A stretch of DNA of 44,070 nucleotides from an uncultured Bacteroidales bacterium (GTDB taxonomy: Bacteria; Bacteroidota; Bacteroidia; Bacteroidales; F082): positions 1 through 44,070 of the forward strand of contig CAMJQC010000020.1 of the NCBI GenBank assembly GCA_946407975.1, in the 5' to 3' direction. The notes below the pieces were generated by a model. The model saw only the letters and a list, made by a program, of their open reading frames with translations. It was not told where the DNA came from and ran no database searches. The translations under genes were made by a program, and so were the position numbers. Below are positions 25,115 to 34,088 of this stretch, one piece after another (position 1 is the first letter of the stretch; the number at the start of each line of letters is the position of its first letter).

Positions 25115-25259
25115 AGAAGATTTTTAATATCAACAAAGTTGTTTGATTGTTTTTAGAAAAAAAAGTTCCTGTCGGACGTCTTCATAAGCAAAATCAAGTC
25201 TGTTTTTCAGTTAAAAAATCATATCTGAAGATTTGAATAATTATATCGGATGTTGTTGA

Positions 25260-25321
25260 TATTTTTGTTCAAAAAAAATGTTTTCTGCCGTTGCGTGATG
25301 ATTGGATTTTTCCTATTCTTG
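25260..25321 (+). promoter_or_regulatory. Two candidate purH promoters
   Basis: TATTTTTG at 25260-25267 matches the consensus; TATTCTTG at 25314-25321 is one base off but has a TTG (25291-25293) 20 bases upstream. Both lie before the TTG start at 25351. Nothing else is seen in 25089-25350. Confidence 0.45.
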
Positions 25322-25350
25322 CATTATCAAATTTCGAAAATCCTTACCCT

Positions 25351-26868
25351 TTGAAGAAAATCAAAACAGCTTTAATATCAGTATTTTATAAGGACGGACT
25401 TGACACCATCGTGAAACTTCTGAAGCAAAACGGCGTTCAGATCTACTCCACGGGTGGCACTTACGACTTTATCAAGAAAATTGACCCTTCCGTAAAGACG
25501 GTTGAGTCGCTTACCGGCTACCCTTCCATCCTGGGTGGTCGGGTCAAGACCCTGCATCCTAAAGTGTTTGGCGGCATCCTGGGACGAACCCAATTGCCTT
25601 CCGACCAAAAGGAGATGCAAGAATATGAGATTCCTCCTTTTGACTTGGTCATTGTCGACCTGTATCCTTTTGAGGAAACGGTTGCTTCCACCACCGACCG
25701 AGATGCCATTATCGAGAAGATAGACATTGGTGGCATTTCTCTCATCCGTGCAGGGGCGAAAAACTATAACGACGTGCTGATCGTACCTTCGAGAGACTAT
25801 TATTTCGAACTTGTTCAGCTGCTCGAAAAACAGAACTGTGAGACATCAGTCGAAGACCGTCTCCGCTTCGCTGCCTACGCCTTTGGGGTGAGTTCGCATT
25901 ACGACAGTGCCATTTACAATTGGTTTGTGAAAGATGCGGGAGATAAGCAACTGCGTCTTTGCGAAGGCACAGGAACCACATTGCGCTATGGCGAGAACCC
26001 TCATCAGAAAGGAACGTTTTATGGCAATTTGGAAGCAATGTTTGAAAAGCTTCATGGTAAAGAGTTATCGTATAACAACCTCCTCGACCTTGATGCGGGT
26101 CTGAACTTGATTCGTGAGTTCGACGCACCTACTTTTGCCATCCTCAAACACAACAATCCTTGTGGCGTGGCAAGCCGGGCTACGGTCAAAGAGGCTTATG
26201 CCGATGCTTTGGCGGGCGATCCCGTCTCCGCCTTTGGCGGTGTTCTGGTGTGCAACCGTCCCATCGACATTGCGTCTGCCGAGGAGATCAACAAACTGTT
26301 TATCGAAGTCATCGTAGCGCCAGAGTATGAGGCAGGCGTGCTCGATATGCTTTTCTCCAAGAAGAACCGCGTCATCTTACGCCTCAAGGCCGACCTTTAT
26401 CGGCCTCAGACCGTGAAGACAGCCTTGAACGGCTATCTGGTGCAAGACCGCGACCTTCACACGGAAACCGCCGCCGATTTCAAAGTCATCACGGAGAAAA
26501 CCCCGTCGGAGGCAGAGGTTGAAGATATGGTCTTTGCCAACAAGATCGTAAAGCACAGCCGCTCCAATGCCATCGTTTTGGCCAAAGGTAAACAGCTTTA
26601 TGCTTCAGGTATCGGACAGACGTCCCGTGTGGATGCGCTCCGTCAGGCCATAGAAAAGGCTCACTCTTTTCATTTTGACCTGAAAGGCGCAGTACTGGCC
26701 TCCGATGCCTTCTTCCCTTTTAAGGATTGCGTTGAACTGGCTCACGAAGCGGGAATCACCGCCATTGTGCAACCTGGCGGTTCGGTGCGCGATCAAGAGT
26801 CCATCGACTGCTGCAACGAAAACGGCATCAGTATGGTCTTTACAGGATACCGCCATTTTAGACATTAA
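25351..26868 (+). CDS. purH: Bifunctional AICAR formyltransferase / IMP cyclohydrolase
   Basis: PurH performs the last two steps of IMP synthesis. The N-terminal MGS-like cyclohydrolase domain has KTALISVFYKDGLD, IYSTGGTYDFI and LGGRVKTLHPKVFGGIL. The C-terminal transformylase domain has RYGENPHQKGTFYG, LKHNNPCGVA, KHSRSNAIVLA and the end MVFTGYRHFRH. No ATG lies in frame near the conserved start: the TTG at 25351 gives 505 residues (MKKIKTALIS..., the expected beginning), while an earlier TTG at 25291 would add 20 residues unlike the family. It is the first gene of a run with mreBCD; mreB starts 39 bases later. Confidence 0.95.
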   Translation: MKKIKTALISVFYKDGLDTIVKLLKQNGVQIYSTGGTYDFIKKIDPSVKTVESLTGYPSILGGRVKTLHPKVFGGILGRTQLPSDQKEMQEYEIPPFDLVIVDLYPFEETVASTTDRDAIIEKIDIGGISLIRAGAKNYNDVLIVPSRDYYFELVQLLEKQNCETSVEDRLRFAAYAFGVSSHYDSAIYNWFVKDAGDKQLRLCEGTGTTLRYGENPHQKGTFYGNLEAMFEKLHGKELSYNNLLDLDAGLNLIREFDAPTFAILKHNNPCGVASRATVKEAYADALAGDPVSAFGGVLVCNRPIDIASAEEINKLFIEVIVAPEYEAGVLDMLFSKKNRVILRLKADLYRPQTVKTALNGYLVQDRDLHTETAADFKVITEKTPSEAEVEDMVFANKIVKHSRSNAIVLAKGKQLYASGIGQTSRVDALRQAIEKAHSFHFDLKGAVLASDAFFPFKDCVELAHEAGITAIVQPGGSVRDQESIDCCNENGISMVFTGYRHFRH

Positions 26869-26907
26869 GACAAAAAAACTATTGAATCACTATAAAACGA
26901 ACGAAAA

Positions 26908-27930
26908 ATGGGAGCTTTTTCATTTTTAAACAAAGAGATAGCTATTGACCTAGGTACGGCCAATACGATTATTATATACAACGACAAGGTCGTCGTCGAC
27001 GAGCCCTCTATTGTGGCCATGCAGCGTGATACGAAAAAAATCATCGCCGTAGGTAAACGCGCCATGATGATGCACGGCAAGACCCACGAAAACATCAGGA
27101 CCATTCGCCCGTTGCGCGATGGTGTTATCGCCGACTTCCAGGCTGCGGAGTACATGATGCGTGAGATGATCAAGATGATTAATTTCAAAAACACGCTGTT
27201 TCCTCCCGCGCTGAAGATGGTCATCTGTATTCCTTCGGGCATCACTGAGGTGGAGGAACGTGCCGTGAAAGACTCTGCCGAACAGGCTGGTGCCAAGGAA
27301 GTGCGCCTGATTCACGAGCCCATGGCTGCAGCCATCGGTATCGGCATTGACGTGCTCGAACCCACGGGCAACATGATTATCGACATAGGTGGCGGTACTT
27401 CCGAAATTGCCGTCATTGCTCTGGGCGGCATCGTGAATAACAAGTCCATCCGTATTGCTGGCGACGACTTCACTGCCGATATCGAGGAATACATGCGTAA
27501 ACAGCATAATATCATCGTGGGTGAACGTACGGCCGAACGTATCAAGATCGAAGTGGGTGCGGCCATCACGCAACTCGACAACCCTCCGGAGGACTACGCC
27601 GTTCAAGGCCGTGACATGCTGACGGGTATCCCGAAGGAAATCAAGGTCAATTATGCCGAAATCGCCCACTGTCTTGACAAGAGCATCATGAAGATTGAGA
27701 CGGCCGTCTTGAACGCCTTGGAACTCACGCCTCCTGAGCTGTCGGCCGACATCTACCGCACGGGTATCTACCTCACGGGTGGTGGCGCTTTGCTGCGTGG
27801 CCTCGACAAGCGTTTGAACGCCAAGACCAAGCTTCCTATCCACGTGGCCGAAGACCCGCTTCGTGCCGTGGCCCGTGGTACCGGCATCGCCCTGAAGAAT
27901 TTCGACCGCTTTACATTCCTTATCAAGTAA
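26908..27930 (+). CDS. mreB: Rod shape-determining protein MreB
   Basis: MreB is the bacterial actin that guides side-wall peptidoglycan synthesis. The 340 residues show the actin-fold ATP-site motifs: phosphate 1 IAIDLGTANT, phosphate 2 MIIDIGGGTSEIAVI and the adenosine motif TGGGALLRGLD. An amphipathic N-terminus (MGAFSFLNKE) is typical for membrane attachment. The gene sits 3 bases before mreC. Its presence predicts a rod or elongated cell. Confidence 0.97.
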   Translation: MGAFSFLNKEIAIDLGTANTIIIYNDKVVVDEPSIVAMQRDTKKIIAVGKRAMMMHGKTHENIRTIRPLRDGVIADFQAAEYMMREMIKMINFKNTLFPPALKMVICIPSGITEVEERAVKDSAEQAGAKEVRLIHEPMAAAIGIGIDVLEPTGNMIIDIGGGTSEIAVIALGGIVNNKSIRIAGDDFTADIEEYMRKQHNIIVGERTAERIKIEVGAAITQLDNPPEDYAVQGRDMLTGIPKEIKVNYAEIAHCLDKSIMKIETAVLNALELTPPELSADIYRTGIYLTGGGALLRGLDKRLNAKTKLPIHVAEDPLRAVARGTGIALKNFDRFTFLIK

Positions 27931-27933
27931 GGC

Positions 27934-28755
27934 ATGTACAACCTGATCCGTTTCATACAGAAACACCATTTCGTCATCCTGTTCATCCTGCTCGAGGTGA
28001 TTTGCATCGTGCTGCTTTCCCGTAGCCAAAACTACCATAAGCAGGTGGTTTTCAACACCACCAACGATGCCGTAGGCAAGGTGTATGAATGGGGTAATGA
28101 CATTGGTGATTATTTCCATTTGAAACGGACAAACCAACAGTTGGCCGAAGAAAACGCTATGTTACGTCAACAGCTGTCTGTAGTGACGGATACCACGACC
28201 AGCACATATGACATACAAGGCCGCGATACCATTTACGAATATATCCCTGCCCGTATCGTCAACAACAGCATCACCAATGTCAACAATTATATGATTATCG
28301 ACAAGGGGCGTGTTGATGGCATCGAAGAAGACATGTGCGTCATCTCCACCGATGGCATCGTGGGCGTGGTTGCCGATGTGAGCACGCATTATGCTACCAT
28401 CATCAGCCTGTTGCATACCAGTTCCGCCATCGGCGTGAGATTCTTGAACAACCAAGAGTTAGGAACCCTAAAATGGGGGACCAACAACTATCGTTACGGC
28501 ATGGTGGAGGACATTCCCACCCATATCGTTCTGCAACCCGGCGATACGGTCGTGACTGGACCTTATTCCTTGATTTTCCCTGAAGATCTCATGGTCGGCA
28601 CGGTCGAAGAACTATTACAGTCGCCGACGGGTGACTTAAATCATGCGCGTATCAAGTTCGCCACCAATTTTGCCACCTTACGGCAGGTGTACGTCGTCCG
28701 TAATCTGTACAAAAACGAACTCGACGAACTCAAATCCAATTTCAAAGAGGAATGA
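27934..28755 (+). CDS. mreC: Rod shape-determining protein MreC
   Basis: MreC links MreB to the wall-synthesis enzymes from the periplasmic side. The 273 residues hold one N-terminal membrane segment (about 10-28), a coiled coil around TNQQLAEENAMLRQQLS, and the periplasmic beta domains with YMIIDKGRVDGIEEDM, GIVGVVADVSTHYA and VVTGPYSLIFPEDLMVGTV split over two strands. It overlaps mreD by four bases (ATGA), so the two are translationally coupled. Confidence 0.94.
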   Translation: MYNLIRFIQKHHFVILFILLEVICIVLLSRSQNYHKQVVFNTTNDAVGKVYEWGNDIGDYFHLKRTNQQLAEENAMLRQQLSVVTDTTTSTYDIQGRDTIYEYIPARIVNNSITNVNNYMIIDKGRVDGIEEDMCVISTDGIVGVVADVSTHYATIISLLHTSSAIGVRFLNNQELGTLKWGTNNYRYGMVEDIPTHIVLQPGDTVVTGPYSLIFPEDLMVGTVEELLQSPTGDLNHARIKFATNFATLRQVYVVRNLYKNELDELKSNFKEE

Positions 28756-29276
28756 ACAAGACGTTAATGCATATTGTCCGCTTTGTAGTTTTGGTGCTCT
28801 TTCAAGTGCTGGTGCTGAACCATATCCGTCTGGGTGGTTACGTGCATCCTTACGTCTATCTGATTTTCGTCATGCTGCTGCCTATCAACATGCCGAAATG
28901 GGGACTGCTGCTTTCGGGTTTTGGCATAGGCATCGTGATCGATCTTTTTTTGGGCACTCCAGGACTGCACGCAGGCGCCACCACGCTCATGGCTTTCTGT
29001 CGTCCCGGCATCATCAAGCTTGTGTCAGGAACCCAGAAGTTCGAGAGTATACAGTATCCTAATCTAAATCAGCTGAGCGGACGATGGTTTTTACGTTATA
29101 CGCTCTGTATGGTCGTAGTGCATCATTTTTTCCTCTTTTTCCTTGAGTCGTTCAGCTTCAAGTTGATCGGCCAGATTCTGCTTCGTTTTATCATTAGTAC
29201 TCCAATATCTATCTTCTTGATAATGATGATATTATATCTCTTCAAACCAGAGAGATCCAAAGAAAAAAATCTATAA
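28752..29276 (+). CDS. mreD: Rod shape-determining protein MreD
   Basis: A 174-residue integral membrane protein with about five hydrophobic segments, fitting MreD in length, hydropathy and position directly after mreC. Recognisable stretches are YVYLIFVMLLPINMP and FGIGIVIDLFLGTPGLHAG, the latter being the most conserved MreD region. In many Bacteroidota the next genes are the transpeptidase PBP2 and RodA; here two thioredoxin-like lipoprotein genes follow instead, 17 bases later. Confidence 0.9.
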   Translation: MNKTLMHIVRFVVLVLFQVLVLNHIRLGGYVHPYVYLIFVMLLPINMPKWGLLLSGFGIGIVIDLFLGTPGLHAGATTLMAFCRPGIIKLVSGTQKFESIQYPNLNQLSGRWFLRYTLCMVVVHHFFLFFLESFSFKLIGQILLRFIISTPISIFLIMMILYLFKPERSKEKNL

Positions 29277-29293
29277 TCCATAAATTGAATACT

Positions 29294-30379
29294 ATGAAAA
29301 AAAACATCCTATTCTTACTTGGTGCGGTCCTGTTATTGGCCGCTTGCAACTCAAAGGAACCTGGCATAAAGGTGAACCTCAATCTTACGAATGGCAACGA
29401 CCAGACCGTTTATTTAAGCAGAATCACGGATAACCAGCCTGTAGTGGTTGATTCTGCCGTCATCAAAGACGACAAGGCCGTTCTGCATGCTCCCGAAGGC
29501 AATGTCGAAGACCTATATGCCATCAACAGAGAAAAAGGCGGATATCTTCCGTTTTTTCCTGAAAACCACGACGTCAACATCAATGGCGATCTTAATGTTC
29601 CCGAAGAAGTAAAAGTTGAAGCAGGTAAAGCCCAGAATCTGTTTGAAGATTATCTGAACGAACAGAATGGGTATTACATGCAGATTGAAAGTCTGTTCCA
29701 TATGCTGGATGCAGCACAGCAGGCTGGCGACCAGACGCAAATCGATTCCCTTAACGGCGTGGGTAATGGCTTGATGGAAGCCATGCAGACAGCGCGCACT
29801 AACTTTATCAACACGCATCCTGAGAGTTTTGTCGCCCATTATGTGCTCAACAGTGAGAAGATCGACTATGACCTCGATCAGATAAAGGAAATGGAAACCG
29901 CCATGACGACGGAATCTATCTATCGTACCGACCTTAAGCAATACATCGACGACCAGGAACGTCTCGAAGTGGGCCATCCTTTCCTTGACTTCACTTTGAA
30001 GACTGCTGACGGTCAGGAGGTGACGCTTGCTGAACAGATTGCCAAAAACAAGGTCACGATGATAGATTTCTGGGCTTCATGGTGCGGTCCCTGCCGTCAA
30101 GAGAATCCCACGGTGAAAGCCGCTTATGAACAATTCCACGACAAAGGTTTTGACATCCTCGGTGTCTCTGTCGATCAAGACGAAGCCGCTTGGCTGAAAG
30201 CCGTTGAACAGGATGGTCTGCTCTGGACGCAGGTGCGTGATGTGGATAACGAAGCCGGCAAGCTTTATTCCGTCTACGCCATTCCTTCCAACTTCCTCTT
30301 CGATCAGGAAGGCAATATCATTGCCAAAGGTCTGAGAGGCGAAGCCCTGGCTGAGAAACTCACCGAAATCCTGAAGTGA
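29294..30379 (+). CDS. TlpA-like thioredoxin lipoprotein with DUF4369-like N-terminus, copy 1
   Basis: A 361-residue lipoprotein (lipobox LLAAC, C18). The N-terminal third is a beta domain of the DUF4369 type (VNLNLTNGNDQTVYLSR) and the C-terminal 140 residues a TlpA/ResA thioredoxin fold with the redox motif WCGPC in FWASWCGPCRQENP and the cis-proline region YAIPSNFLFDQEG. It would act as a thiol-disulfide reductase facing the periplasm. The longest frame starts at a TTG nine bases upstream; the ATG at 29294 gives a standard lipoprotein start. It overlaps the next gene by one base and seems to be read with mreBCD. Confidence 0.9.
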   Translation: MKKNILFLLGAVLLLAACNSKEPGIKVNLNLTNGNDQTVYLSRITDNQPVVVDSAVIKDDKAVLHAPEGNVEDLYAINREKGGYLPFFPENHDVNINGDLNVPEEVKVEAGKAQNLFEDYLNEQNGYYMQIESLFHMLDAAQQAGDQTQIDSLNGVGNGLMEAMQTARTNFINTHPESFVAHYVLNSEKIDYDLDQIKEMETAMTTESIYRTDLKQYIDDQERLEVGHPFLDFTLKTADGQEVTLAEQIAKNKVTMIDFWASWCGPCRQENPTVKAAYEQFHDKGFDILGVSVDQDEAAWLKAVEQDGLLWTQVRDVDNEAGKLYSVYAIPSNFLFDQEGNIIAKGLRGEALAEKLTEILK

Positions 30380-31482
30380 TGAAGACAAGAGCCTTATTAT
30401 TTGCTTTGGCAGTGCTTGCCTTGGCAGCCTGCAACCGTCAGCCTGAGGCCAAGACCTTCAAGGTGAGTGTCGACTTGGCTAACACGGAAGGTAAGACCGC
30501 CTATCTGATGAAGAATGGCCAGAAATTGGATTCGGCGGAACTCGTCAACTGGAAGGCGGAGTTCAACACGCCCGTCTGTAAGGATAACGAGATGTACGGC
30601 CTCATGCTGAAAGGCTGGCGTCGTCCTTTCATGTTCTTCACCGATAACAAAGACGTGCAGCTCGAAGGCGATGCGCAGAACCCCAATAACATCATCGTGA
30701 AAGGTTCCGAATCGCAAGCGAGGCTCGACGCCTTCAACGAAGGCTATGCCGCTTTTGATGCCAAGCTCGACTCTCTCGGTCAACTGCTGCAGCAAGCCAA
30801 GGAAAACGGCGGACAGGAAGCCGTGCAGCAGCTCCAGCAGCAATATGCCGATATGGAGGAAATCCAGAAGATGTATTGCTTCGACTATGTCTGGGAGAAC
30901 CCTAAGGATGCCGTGGCGCATTATGTGCTGTATCGCTACAAGTGGGCTTTCAGTCCCTGCGAGCTGCGCACGATGATTGACAACATTCATAGTGCCGACA
31001 GCACCATCACTTCGGGCAGCTTGCAACAGGCTGAGGATTATCTTGTAAAGCAAGAGAGGGTGCAGGCTGGTCAGCCTATGCTCGATTTCACACAGGATGG
31101 CGTGGACGGTCAGCCTTTGACGTTGTCAGAACTGGCTGCTGGCACCAAACTTCTTTTGGTGGATTTCTGGGCTTCATGGTGCCCCGACTGCCGCAAGGAA
31201 AACCCCAATGTCGTGGCTGCTTATCAAAAGTTCCATGAAAAGGGATTCGACATCCTAGGCGTCTCTTACGACACCGATGCCGAGGCTTGGAAAGCCGCCA
31301 TTGAAAAAGACGGCCTGACTTGGCATCACGTCTCCGACCTTAAGGGTTGGAGCAACGCCACTTCCGACTTGTATGCCATTTCCTTCATTCCGCAGAATGC
31401 CCTCATCAAAGACGGAATGATCGTAGCCCGCAACCTGGAAGGGGAGGAGCTGATGGAGGAGATAGAGCGGCAGCTGAAGTAG
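30379..31482 (+). CDS. TlpA-like thioredoxin lipoprotein with DUF4369-like N-terminus, copy 2
   Basis: A 367-residue paralogue of the preceding protein, starting at an ATG that overlaps its TGA (TGATG). Lipobox LAAC. It has the same layout, but the redox motif is WCPDC (FWASWCPDCRKENP), and the cis-proline region reads AISFIPQNALIKDG, with IP preserved. A different dipeptide between the cysteines usually shifts the redox potential, so the pair may differ in direction or partner. The middle part is glutamine-rich (QEAVQQLQQQYADMEE). Last gene of the run that begins at purH. Confidence 0.9.
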   Translation: MKTRALLFALAVLALAACNRQPEAKTFKVSVDLANTEGKTAYLMKNGQKLDSAELVNWKAEFNTPVCKDNEMYGLMLKGWRRPFMFFTDNKDVQLEGDAQNPNNIIVKGSESQARLDAFNEGYAAFDAKLDSLGQLLQQAKENGGQEAVQQLQQQYADMEEIQKMYCFDYVWENPKDAVAHYVLYRYKWAFSPCELRTMIDNIHSADSTITSGSLQQAEDYLVKQERVQAGQPMLDFTQDGVDGQPLTLSELAAGTKLLLVDFWASWCPDCRKENPNVVAAYQKFHEKGFDILGVSYDTDAEAWKAAIEKDGLTWHHVSDLKGWSNATSDLYAISFIPQNALIKDGMIVARNLEGEELMEEIERQLK

Positions 31483-31512
31483 GAGATTCCCGAGCGAAGC
31501 TAAGGGAAACCT

Positions 31513-32355
31513 TTATTCATGATCCTGATGCTCTTTTAAGCTATCAAGCTGTCTTTTATAGACATCTAAAGTGTAAAGGTTTTCTTGCTTGAGTGCTGAA
31601 GTATAGAAATCGTCACTGAGAGGCGCTTGCTCCTCAATGACGATTTCTTTATGGTATTCCTCCATAAACTCCCTTAGTTCCTTTTCGGTGATGCCTATCA
31701 CGCTCATGTTTTGCTTGTTGGTGTAGCGCATGTGCTCCGCCTGAAATTGCAGCCAGCAATTCCAGTTGTGCTTCATTGCCATTATTTGACGCACATTGTC
31801 GTTTCGCAACCATTTGGTGCAGGTATATTTTCCAGGATGCTCTCCGGGGTTCCCGCTAATGTCATCAATGGTTTTCTCATCCTCTTTCACCCTGTTGTTC
31901 CAATAATCTTCGATGTTGTGCATTCGTGTAAAACAGTCGCCGACGTTGTTGATAAACTGGAAATTACCCAAATTTTTCCATGTTTCAAGATTGTTGGAAA
32001 AAATGTTCTCAGCGGCTTTGTCGAACGAGACGAAACTGTTGCTCACGGCATCAAACATCAGTTCCTGTAGCGTTTCTTTTGGCATCAGCTCCAACTCGTC
32101 GACAGGCACGCTGAGGAGCCAGGCGCAAAGCGTGTCGCAACGTTGTTGTTGTACAACAATCTCGTCGATACCGTTGGCAAAGTCCTCTATGGTACCCATC
32201 ACCATAAGCGCTGAAAGCCTGCGGTCGTTGGCCCGCTCTCTGCGTTCAAGCATTATACTCGTTCCAATGGTAAACACCAAAGAGATGGTGGTACCAATGA
32301 TAATCATACCTATCTGTTTCCAAAAACCAGTATGTTTTTTTAACTCGGTTTTCAT
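31513..32355 (-). CDS. Membrane-anchored protein of unknown function
   Basis: I do not recognise this 280-residue protein. One hydrophobic segment lies at about residues 13-35 (QIGMIIIGTTISLVFTIGTS), preceded by a basic stretch; the rest is soluble, charged and mostly helical, probably on the periplasmic side or membrane-associated. Cysteines at CDTLC and CTKW could pair. Start at the ATG at 32355, 41 bases downstream of the stop of the cysQ fragment on the same strand, so before the insertion it may have been the gene right after cysQ. Its 3' end converges on the TlpA pair with 30 bases between. Confidence 0.7.
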   Translation of the reverse strand: MKTELKKHTGFWKQIGMIIIGTTISLVFTIGTSIMLERRERANDRRLSALMVMGTIEDFANGIDEIVVQQQRCDTLCAWLLSVPVDELELMPKETLQELMFDAVSNSFVSFDKAAENIFSNNLETWKNLGNFQFINNVGDCFTRMHNIEDYWNNRVKEDEKTIDDISGNPGEHPGKYTCTKWLRNDNVRQIMAMKHNWNCWLQFQAEHMRYTNKQNMSVIGITEKELREFMEEYHKEIVIEEQAPLSDDFYTSALKQENLYTLDVYKRQLDSLKEHQDHE

Positions 32356-32396
32356 GTGTTTCGGATGTTTTGCTGTTTATGGGTGTAAAAGTACAA

Positions 32397-32541
32397 TTAT
32401 TTTGCCCAAGCCACAAAAGGCGGGTTAGGATATTCCGCTTTGCTGTATTCCAAAGGCTGTCCATCGCTGATACGCAGCACCTTGCCACCAGCGGCGCGCA
32501 GAATGGCATCGGCAGCGGCAGTGTCCCATTCCTTGGTCTTG
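32397..32541 (-). pseudogene. 3'-end fragment of cysQ (displaced copy)
   Basis: Forty-seven codons plus TAA read TKEWDTAAADAILRAAGG..., then KVLRISDGQPLEYSKAEY and PNPPFVAWAK, the same as the C-terminus of CysQ at 35243-35384. Over 142 bases I count 21 differences; 18 of 20 altered codons are synonymous, so both copies come from working genes that diverged under selection. There is no start or upstream part. The stop directly after WAK is probably the native CysQ end. It forms the left boundary of the AT-rich insert. Confidence 0.85.
32400..32541. repeat. Direct repeat, left copy (cysQ 3' end)
   Basis: 142 bases matching 35243-35384 in the same orientation at about 85% identity by hand count. 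The two copies bound 2,701 bases. Homology stops sharply at TTTT/GCCCAAG on one side and CTTGGTCTTG on the other. Confidence 0.85.
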
Positions 32542-32586
32542 ATTTCAATTTGCAATATAATACAATATTCTTCGTTTTAAACTATT

Positions 32587-33984
32587 ATGAAACACTTTAT
32601 TCTTTCTATATTAATTGGAATCAGCATTTTAAGTGCTTGTAACAAAGGTGCTTTGCCAAAAACAACAAATGAATCGAATCTGTTGCAATGTTTCATGAAA
32701 TATGATAGTATCGGATACTATTACTACTCAACTTATCAGTTCAAAGAATCCATGGATTGCTATATTAATGCTCTAAAAATTCTTGATTCAATTCCGACTT
32801 CATCCACAGTTGATTCCTTGTATGGAATTGTTTATCAGAAGATTTCCGACCTCCTGTTTGAATGTGATAAATACGAATCCGCAAAAGACATCTGTTTTCA
32901 TTCTTTGGAGTATAGTCTTAAAAGTGGCGATTCCATTTCTATTACCTCATGTTATCGTAAAATTGGTAATTTGTGTTATTATCTCTCCGAAAAAGACAAT
33001 CCAGACACCTTGTTGTATTATCTACAAAAAAGTCTGCCCTATGCAAAAGGAGAAGACCCTTATTTCTCAGCGTTGTATATAGCTTTGGTTGGTGCTTATA
33101 AAGACAAGACATTGCCTGCCAAATTCATGTCCGAGAGAGGAAAGGGCATCATGCTGTTACCAGACGATTGTGATGACAGATTGCCATATCTGAACAACTA
33201 CTTCGCTTGGACATTGTGGGTGATAGAAGAAACGGAACAAGCCATTAGCTATGCGGAACAAAGCGCATCGTCCTCCAATTTGAAACAGCAATTGAACGCT
33301 CTCGCCATGCTTGGCGAGATGTATTTGGAGATGGGCGATACAGCAACCTCCATCATCAAGACAAGTCAATACGACAGCTTGAATCTGGTTTTTTCCGAAG
33401 CCAAAAGAAAGGCTTCGGGCATTGAAAAGCAATTGCGGCAATACGAGACAGAAAAGCGCCTGCAATCCGACGAGGCCGCAGCCAAACATCCTGCCGTAAC
33501 CATCGGGTGTGCAACACTAGTTGCGCTACTAATAACAATGGCTGTCGTTGGCTTTTTCCGCAAGAAAAAGGCAAAAACGATGACTCCATCTTTCAAGGAA
33601 CTCTCGGAACGATTTGAATCCACTGAAATTTATCAAAAGATAGAAGAAAAATGCACTCTCGAAGCTGACCTAACGGCAAGCAACCTAACAACAAGCACTA
33701 TTTGCCTACATCGAAACGAGTGGAAAGACCTTGAGAAAGCATGTGGCGATTGCTTCGGCAATTCCATGGAAAGATTCAAAGAACTACATCCCGACCTTAA
33801 TGACGGAGAATGGCAATACATCATGCTTTCACTGCTCGATCTGAGTGAAGTTCACAAGGCAGCATTACTTGGATTGTCGTACCAGGGCTGCATCAGCCGA
33901 CGCAATCGCGTACTGAACAAGACAGGCATGAGCAACTTACACGATGAAATGCGCAACGCCCTGAAAAACATAATGGAAACATAA
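32587..33984 (+). CDS. TPR lipoprotein/membrane regulator with C-terminal HTH-like domain
   Basis: The 465-residue protein has a signal with a lipobox-like SILSAC (C18), helical repeats of TPR type across about residues 35-260 (for example STYQFKESMDCYINALKIL), a coiled segment rich in E, Q and K, one membrane segment at about 305-327, and a cytoplasmic tail of about 135 residues. The tail ends in KAALLGLSYQGCISRRNRVLNKTGM, which resembles the recognition region of LuxR-like helix-turn-helix domains. This layout is known from Bacteroidales TPR sensors that signal across the membrane; whether C18 is lipidated or the signal is cleaved is open. It is the first gene of the cysQ-bounded insert. 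Base composition is clearly AT-richer than the flanks. No relative is named. Confidence 0.7.
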   Translation: MKHFILSILIGISILSACNKGALPKTTNESNLLQCFMKYDSIGYYYYSTYQFKESMDCYINALKILDSIPTSSTVDSLYGIVYQKISDLLFECDKYESAKDICFHSLEYSLKSGDSISITSCYRKIGNLCYYLSEKDNPDTLLYYLQKSLPYAKGEDPYFSALYIALVGAYKDKTLPAKFMSERGKGIMLLPDDCDDRLPYLNNYFAWTLWVIEETEQAISYAEQSASSSNLKQQLNALAMLGEMYLEMGDTATSIIKTSQYDSLNLVFSEAKRKASGIEKQLRQYETEKRLQSDEAAAKHPAVTIGCATLVALLITMAVVGFFRKKKAKTMTPSFKELSERFESTEIYQKIEEKCTLEADLTASNLTTSTICLHRNEWKDLEKACGDCFGNSMERFKELHPDLNDGEWQYIMLSLLDLSEVHKAALLGLSYQGCISRRNRVLNKTGMSNLHDEMRNALKNIMET

Positions 33985-34015
33985 CGTATCATAACGCGAC
34001 ATAATGTCACCCCGC

Positions 34016-34023
34016 TACTTTTG
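34016..34023 (+). promoter_or_regulatory. -7 promoter box of the tail-anchored protein gene
   Basis: TACTTTTG lies 32 bases after the stop of the TPR gene and 65 before the ATG at 34089, ruling out the longer frame from 34023. Confidence 0.5.
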
Positions 34024-34088
34024 TGGCCTCAACCACTGTGACGAGCGGTAACCGACCGATTTCGGCAAAATCTCAAATCAAAGACATT

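Noticed and set aside
29294-31482. TlpA pair as cytochrome c maturation proteins
   Set aside because: They have DUF4369-type N-terminal domains and no cytochrome or Ccm gene nearby, so a general thioredoxin-like lipoprotein role is safer.
32246-32548. 100-residue minus-strand ORF starting MKSRPRNG
   Set aside because: It is the cysQ fragment read in the wrong frame and then the start of the membrane gene out of frame.
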